From Caenorhabditis elegans (lineage: Eukaryota > Nematoda > Chromadorea > Rhabditida > Rhabditidae): 64,000 nucleotides of DNA. Positions 59,601-64,000 of this stretch are shown here, in pieces. Position numbers and translations under genes: made by a program. The DNA lies in NCBI RefSeq assembly GCF_000002985.6, contig NC_003283.11:9548001-9612000 (forward strand). Direction: 5' to 3'. The notes beneath the pieces were generated by a model, which had not been told where the DNA came from, did not search any database, and saw only the letters and a program-made list of their open reading frames with translations. How positions within the stretch are numbered: position 1 is the stretch's first letter; each line of letters begins with the position of its first letter.

Positions 59601-60579
59601 GACCTTAACTTTATTCCTTATTTTTGTCATTAGACATCTCGCACTTTGCTCTTTACTTCCTTGCCTATTTTCAAAAGACAACTCATCGTTGGACCCTTAC
59701 CCCCCGAGATTCAAAAATTGAATATTCAATTGATGTGAAAGAAATCATCTGGGCTACCAGAGACGTGCCTCCTGGATTTCTTCTCTTTCTTGATAGATTT
59801 GGAGACATGAACCCCATCATTGCCAGACCTGCACTTTTAATTTTTTTTTCTTATTGGTGATTTTTGGGCTGCAATAACCTCAAAAACTATTTTTTTTTAA
59901 ATGTTTGAAGGTCTTCCAAAATATTCATGACAGAAATACAATTGTTCGTGTTGGTTAATGTGCTGAAAGTCTATGTACAACTTTTGTAATTTCCACAATG
60001 ACAACTTTTTTTCGTAGCTAAATTTCACATTTTGTGTGACTTCCCAACTTAATTTTATTATTTGTTGATCACTGATTTAGGATTAAGAGTAAGCTTAATG
60101 TGTGCTTTGTGTTAGAAATTTTAAATATTTTTAAAGATTTTACTTTAAGAGAGAATAATGATGTTTTTCAATGTTTAGTATTGATGTATCAAATACATTA
60201 CGTTGACAGTCATCTGAGCATTGGTAAAGAATTTCAAACTTTGAGCGAAACACTTAGAACTTTCCAAGCAAATTATATTTTTCTAACTCTTCAGATTCTT
60301 TCTGTTATCGAGTCTAAAAAACTTCAAAATTCAATTCCATTTTTGAAGTGTTCCGTGCCTTTTTTAGTTTTAAAACATTCTGAGAAACTAAAATCTATTA
60401 CGTTTCAGAAAGTAGGACCATTTGTAGAACTACTTACAGCAAAAAAACACTTGAAAATTTTTGTTCTTTACATTTTAGCATTAATCCTTGGAACACCTTT
60501 GTTTTTACCTTCTTCAAACCGTCTTGTTGGCTTAAAAAATGTAATAAAAAACTGTTTTAAGGTGATCCAACTCCAAAAA
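56678..60579. other. Gap between the Helitron-like block and dop-2
   Basis: A+T-rich, with no convincing gene. It probably includes proximal dop-2 promoter or 5' intron sequence. An unusually long open frame (60100 onward) runs into the first recognised dop-2 exon, but its first 150 codons have low-complexity composition. Confidence 0.4.
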
Positions 60580-63500
60580 ATGGAGGCCGGAGAGACATGG
60601 AATGTCTCCCTTGAATGGCCTCCACCCTCTCTTGATCTTTCAACAATCACACAAACACCATCAACGATAGTCGGAAGTGGAATTCCTTTGAACTACGCTG
60701 GACTTTCTCTTATTGTTATTCCACTCATCACGCTACTTGGAAACCTTCTGGTTAGTTAGAGTTCAATTGTCAGTTAAAAAATATATACAACTGTGTAATG
60801 TTACAGATAAAACTACTTGTTGATGTTTTTGATAAGAATGAAATCTTGAAAAATAAGAAATGTATCTTGATAGTCTAAAATTATCAAAGAAGAAAAAAAA
60901 ATTTTGTCTCAAAACCCAGAAATTAGGGAGAAATCAGAAAACTTTTTTTTTTTCAAAAAATCGAAACATCAAACAACGAGTTCTTTTGTGCCTCAGTTCG
61001 TCTGACATTTAAAATCAATATGCCAAGATACTTCTTAAATTATCTTCGAAACGGTATCAAAATATTATTCAAAATTTGTGAACAAAGAACGATTCCTTGC
61101 GATTCTGGAGCAATGTCTTATAGATGTTCGTGTGAAACTCAGTTCCTCACATTTATTGTACATTTGGTTCAATTTCAAACTCCAAAGCACGTTCCAAAAT
61201 AATAATAAAAAAGTATATTTTCTTTTCAGGTAATAATATCAGTACTCCGGTACCGAGCACTGCAATCAGCCATCAATTTCCTTATCCTAGGCCTGGCTGT
61301 GGCGGATCTTTTGGTGGCCATCATAGTTATGCCATACGCGGTTTATGTATATGTAAGTGATCAATTATATGTCTTTTGTTGGCAACCACAGCAACAGCTC
61401 TCCATAGCAGCATAGGCTCCCAATCTGCGTTTTCCTGAAGTGACGTGCTGTTCCACCTCTCTCTCTCTCTCTTTGCCTAACAAGGGAAACCGAGGTTGAG
61501 AAAAAACGAGAAAAGAGACATCAGCGACCAAGAGCAGTAATTTGTTGAGTGTCTCTCACAAGAGCTCCCGAGCTTTGCTCACACAGATTTATGGTTGTTT
61601 TCTGACGGTTGCCACGTCATAAGTTTTGGTAACTAGCTAACTAGTTGCAAACGTTGAAAGTCTCGTTGCATTTATAAATAGTACTAGAACACGTTGAAAA
61701 TGAAAAAGAAAAGAACATCAAAGAGAAGAGACAAGACATGAAGCTGGTTGATGTAATCCCCTGACAGCTATCACATAACTCTATTGATGGACAGAGTGCC
61801 AAACGATACTTCTTTGTTAAGTTCCGTAGGTTTTCCCGTTGAAACAGAACTCTGCAAACTGACTTGACTTAAAAAGAATAGAAAAAGGGGCATGATGATG
61901 GATGGTACAAGGAGCGTGTGCGTGTGTGTGTGTGACGTGGAAATGAAGCCCAGTGGGGTGGAAAAGGGGAAAGAACGTGGTGTGAAAAGTGTCAAATTAG
62001 ATGCACGGAAAGCCGTATTTATTGCTTCCTAGATCCTTCCAACCACGAAGGCTTTTCCTTTTTTTCCGGTAGATTAGAGAAAGCGTCAGGAGTGAAGAAT
62101 AATGGAGAATTAGGGTAATGCGTATCAGATTCTGCAGAAAAAAGCAATTGAATAATAGACTTTGAAATTGTGTTTCAGTTGGGAAATTTCCATCGACAGT
62201 ATAAATGAACACCATAATTACTATTGTAGTACAAAAACTAAAAATACCATATATTCTATTTTAGTGCTGCATCGCACTATTCCATTTTGGAAAGGTATAT
62301 CTCGGTTTATTTTGAAGATATCAAAAATTACTGTTCTACAAAACTATAGAAAAAGAATTCAAAATGATTTATTCATTTGACAATTTTTAATAAAAGAAAA
62401 GATAACCGAAAGTAGTCAAAGCAATGGTGTACAGAAGTAAAGAATATACGTTATTCGTTTTTTCAACTGTCCATTAATTTTCCCTAATTTGCAGGTCACC
62501 AACGGCGACTGGTATCTAGGAAATCTAATGTGTGACATTTACATGGCATCTGATGTGTGCTGTAGCACAGCTTCTATTCTTCTTCTTGCCGTAATTTCAT
62601 TCGATCGGTGAGTCGGGAGTTTCGAGTCATCTGAATAGAAAATGAACGTGTGGCTGTTATTCAACCAACCATTTTTTCTTTGTACTCATTTTTTGCATTC
62701 AGAATATGACGGGGAACAGCAAAGATCGTGGGAAAAATGTTAAGAGCATAAATCTAAGTATTTTGCTAAAATAAAAATGCACAGTTTTCTACAAAAAACT
62801 GAACTGTTCAATTATTTCAGATACCGTGCAGTCTCTTTACCAATTCAGTATTCAAGACAGTCACAAAATGTGAAACGGGTATGGACATTGATAGCTGTTA
62901 TATGGTTGGTCAGCCTAACATTAGCCAGTCCAATGGTTTTTGGTTAGTTTCATACATATATCCTTTTAAAAAAAATCAAACTCTTCTGAATTGAAGGAGT
63001 AAACGTTCGTCCACCAGATGCTAACCCATACGAGTGTCGATTCTACAATGCTGAGTTTTCGATCCTCAGTTCTATGATCTCGTTTGTTATTCCTTGTTTT
63101 CTAGGTAAATTGAAAAGCCAAAAATGGTTTATTAAAATAGCTTCCCCGTTTCAGTACTTTTCGTCTATATTCGAATTATAATTGCTCTAAAAAAACGAGA
63201 AAAGGCAGCTAAAATGAGGAGAGAGAAGAACACAATTGCGCACGGTTTAACGTAAGATTTATTTGTTTACAATATTTGAAAATATTGAAATTACAGAATG
63301 AGGCCTGATACAGGCGAAGAGCAAGTTGACGAAGAAGCTGCAGGGCGTATTGTTGCTGGACCAGGTTAGTTTTCAAGTTTTTGTAAGATTGCATTCAGAT
63401 GAGCGCACAAAAATTGACTAGGCTTTGATACTTTTTTAAGATTCATAGAAATTTCATAGAGAAGTGAAGTGAATTTTTCTCTTGAGTCGTATAACATAAT

Positions 63501-64000
63501 TTATTTACTGATTTAACCTTTTTGCTTACAGTAATCTTATCGTAGCTTTTTGTGCAGCAGCGAAAACAGTTTCTGTGATTTTTCTTCTTTTCTATTAGTT
63601 TCAGATTAAAGCTTTAAATATTATATTTCAATGTCTTTCTCACGTTCTTTTTTTTTCAATTTTACTTCTCTCCTTCCACCTATTTTTTAAATTTTAGCAG
63701 TTTAGAATGAAAACTTTAACACATATGCACAATTTCCAACATTAACTACAAGACGAATTGAAAAGTTTTGAGACACACAACTTGGAAACTTATACCTTCC
63801 CCTAATATAGCTCAGTTTTGATACGATTTTCCCAAATTCCCTAGACATTTTTTAATTTCCGTTGAAAGTCGTTCATTTTTCAATCCTACATCAGCTCGAG
63901 CTAATTTAAGTTCTAGTCTTTCCTCTAAAATTATACTTTCCCTACACGTGTTTCGTCGTTTCCAGTGGTGAATGTCATGATGGCTGCTCTACCATCAATG
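60580..64000 (+). CDS. dop-2: D2-like dopamine receptor DOP-2, N-terminal part, cut by window end
   Basis: Inhibitory dopamine GPCR. Exons 60580-60750, 61230-61352, 62495-62607, 62821-62942, 62997-63104, 63155-63251, 63297-63364 and 63966 onward join in phase. The start is MEAGETWNVSLEWPPPSLDL with an NVS glycosylation sequon. TM1 has GNLL and TM2 LAVADLLVAIIVMPYAVYV. TM3 has Asp in ASDVCCSTASI (amine contact in aminergic receptors) and DRY. TM4 has WLVSLTLASPMVFG, ECL2 has Cys in YECRFY, and TM5 has Ser in FSILSSMISFVIPCF. The third intracellular loop begins KKREKAAKMRREK. A candidate acceptor at 60561 precedes the ATG in frame, so an upstream exon could lengthen the N terminus. dop-2 rather than dop-3 is chosen from the chromosomal neighbourhood. 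Confidence 0.9.
61916..61934. repeat. GT microsatellite in a dop-2 intron
   Basis: A short GT dinucleotide run, once interrupted, lies in the intron between the second and third recognised exons. A CT run is also present near 61457-61474. Confidence 0.8.

Overview
The window is nematode nuclear DNA, almost certainly Caenorhabditis elegans and probably chromosome V. It is about 65% A+T, introns are often 45-60 nt with TTTTCAG-type acceptors, and the spliced genes match known worm genes in order: a GDP-fucose transporter (nstp-10), ehbp-1, rgef-1, a PP1-like phosphatase, rtfo-1 and the dopamine receptor dop-2. The species call rests on recognising these genes, not on a database search. All exon models were built by hand from splice sites and reading-frame phase.

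Layout. 1-1040 (-) is the 3' part of the transporter, divergent from ehbp-1 (2644-7745, +). ehbp-1 converges on rgef-1 (8716-13608, -), whose 5' flank (13609 to about 17300) is the region widely used as a pan-neuronal promoter. Two minus-strand genes follow: a divergent PP1-family phosphatase (17628 to about 20921), with a decayed Tc1/mariner-like element in an intron, and about 140 nt 5' of it an unrecognised 366-aa gene (21061-22291). A 7-kb gap holds one coding-looking 93-codon ORF. Next are a secreted cystine-knot protein (29353-31946, +), convergent rtfo-1 (32538-34627, -), a four-membrane-span MARVEL-like gene with two phase-matched alternative first exons (35627-42234, +), and a small one-span membrane protein gene (42678-43205, +). 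A 17-kb gene-poor stretch leads to dop-2 (60580 to past the window end, +).

Most unusual region: 53.8-56.7 kb. It is a Helitron-like block made of three adjacent tandem arrays: (i) a 15-bp satellite; (ii) about 35 copies of a roughly 34-bp unit carrying an E2F-like TTTGGCGGGAAA core; (iii) about 66 consecutive 10-mers of the form TTCnnGAAnn, an unbroken heat-shock-element lattice of about 660 bp with no visible indel. The block ends in a perfect 8-bp-stem hairpin followed by CTGG|T, like a Helitron 3' terminus.

The genes do not form one pathway. Several relate to membrane trafficking or neuronal signalling (EHBP-1, RGEF-1, the MARVEL protein, DOP-2), one to Golgi fucosylation and one to transcription elongation (RTFO-1). 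Foldback MITE-like repeats sit in introns and 3' flanks throughout. No rRNA, tRNA or CRISPR array was found.
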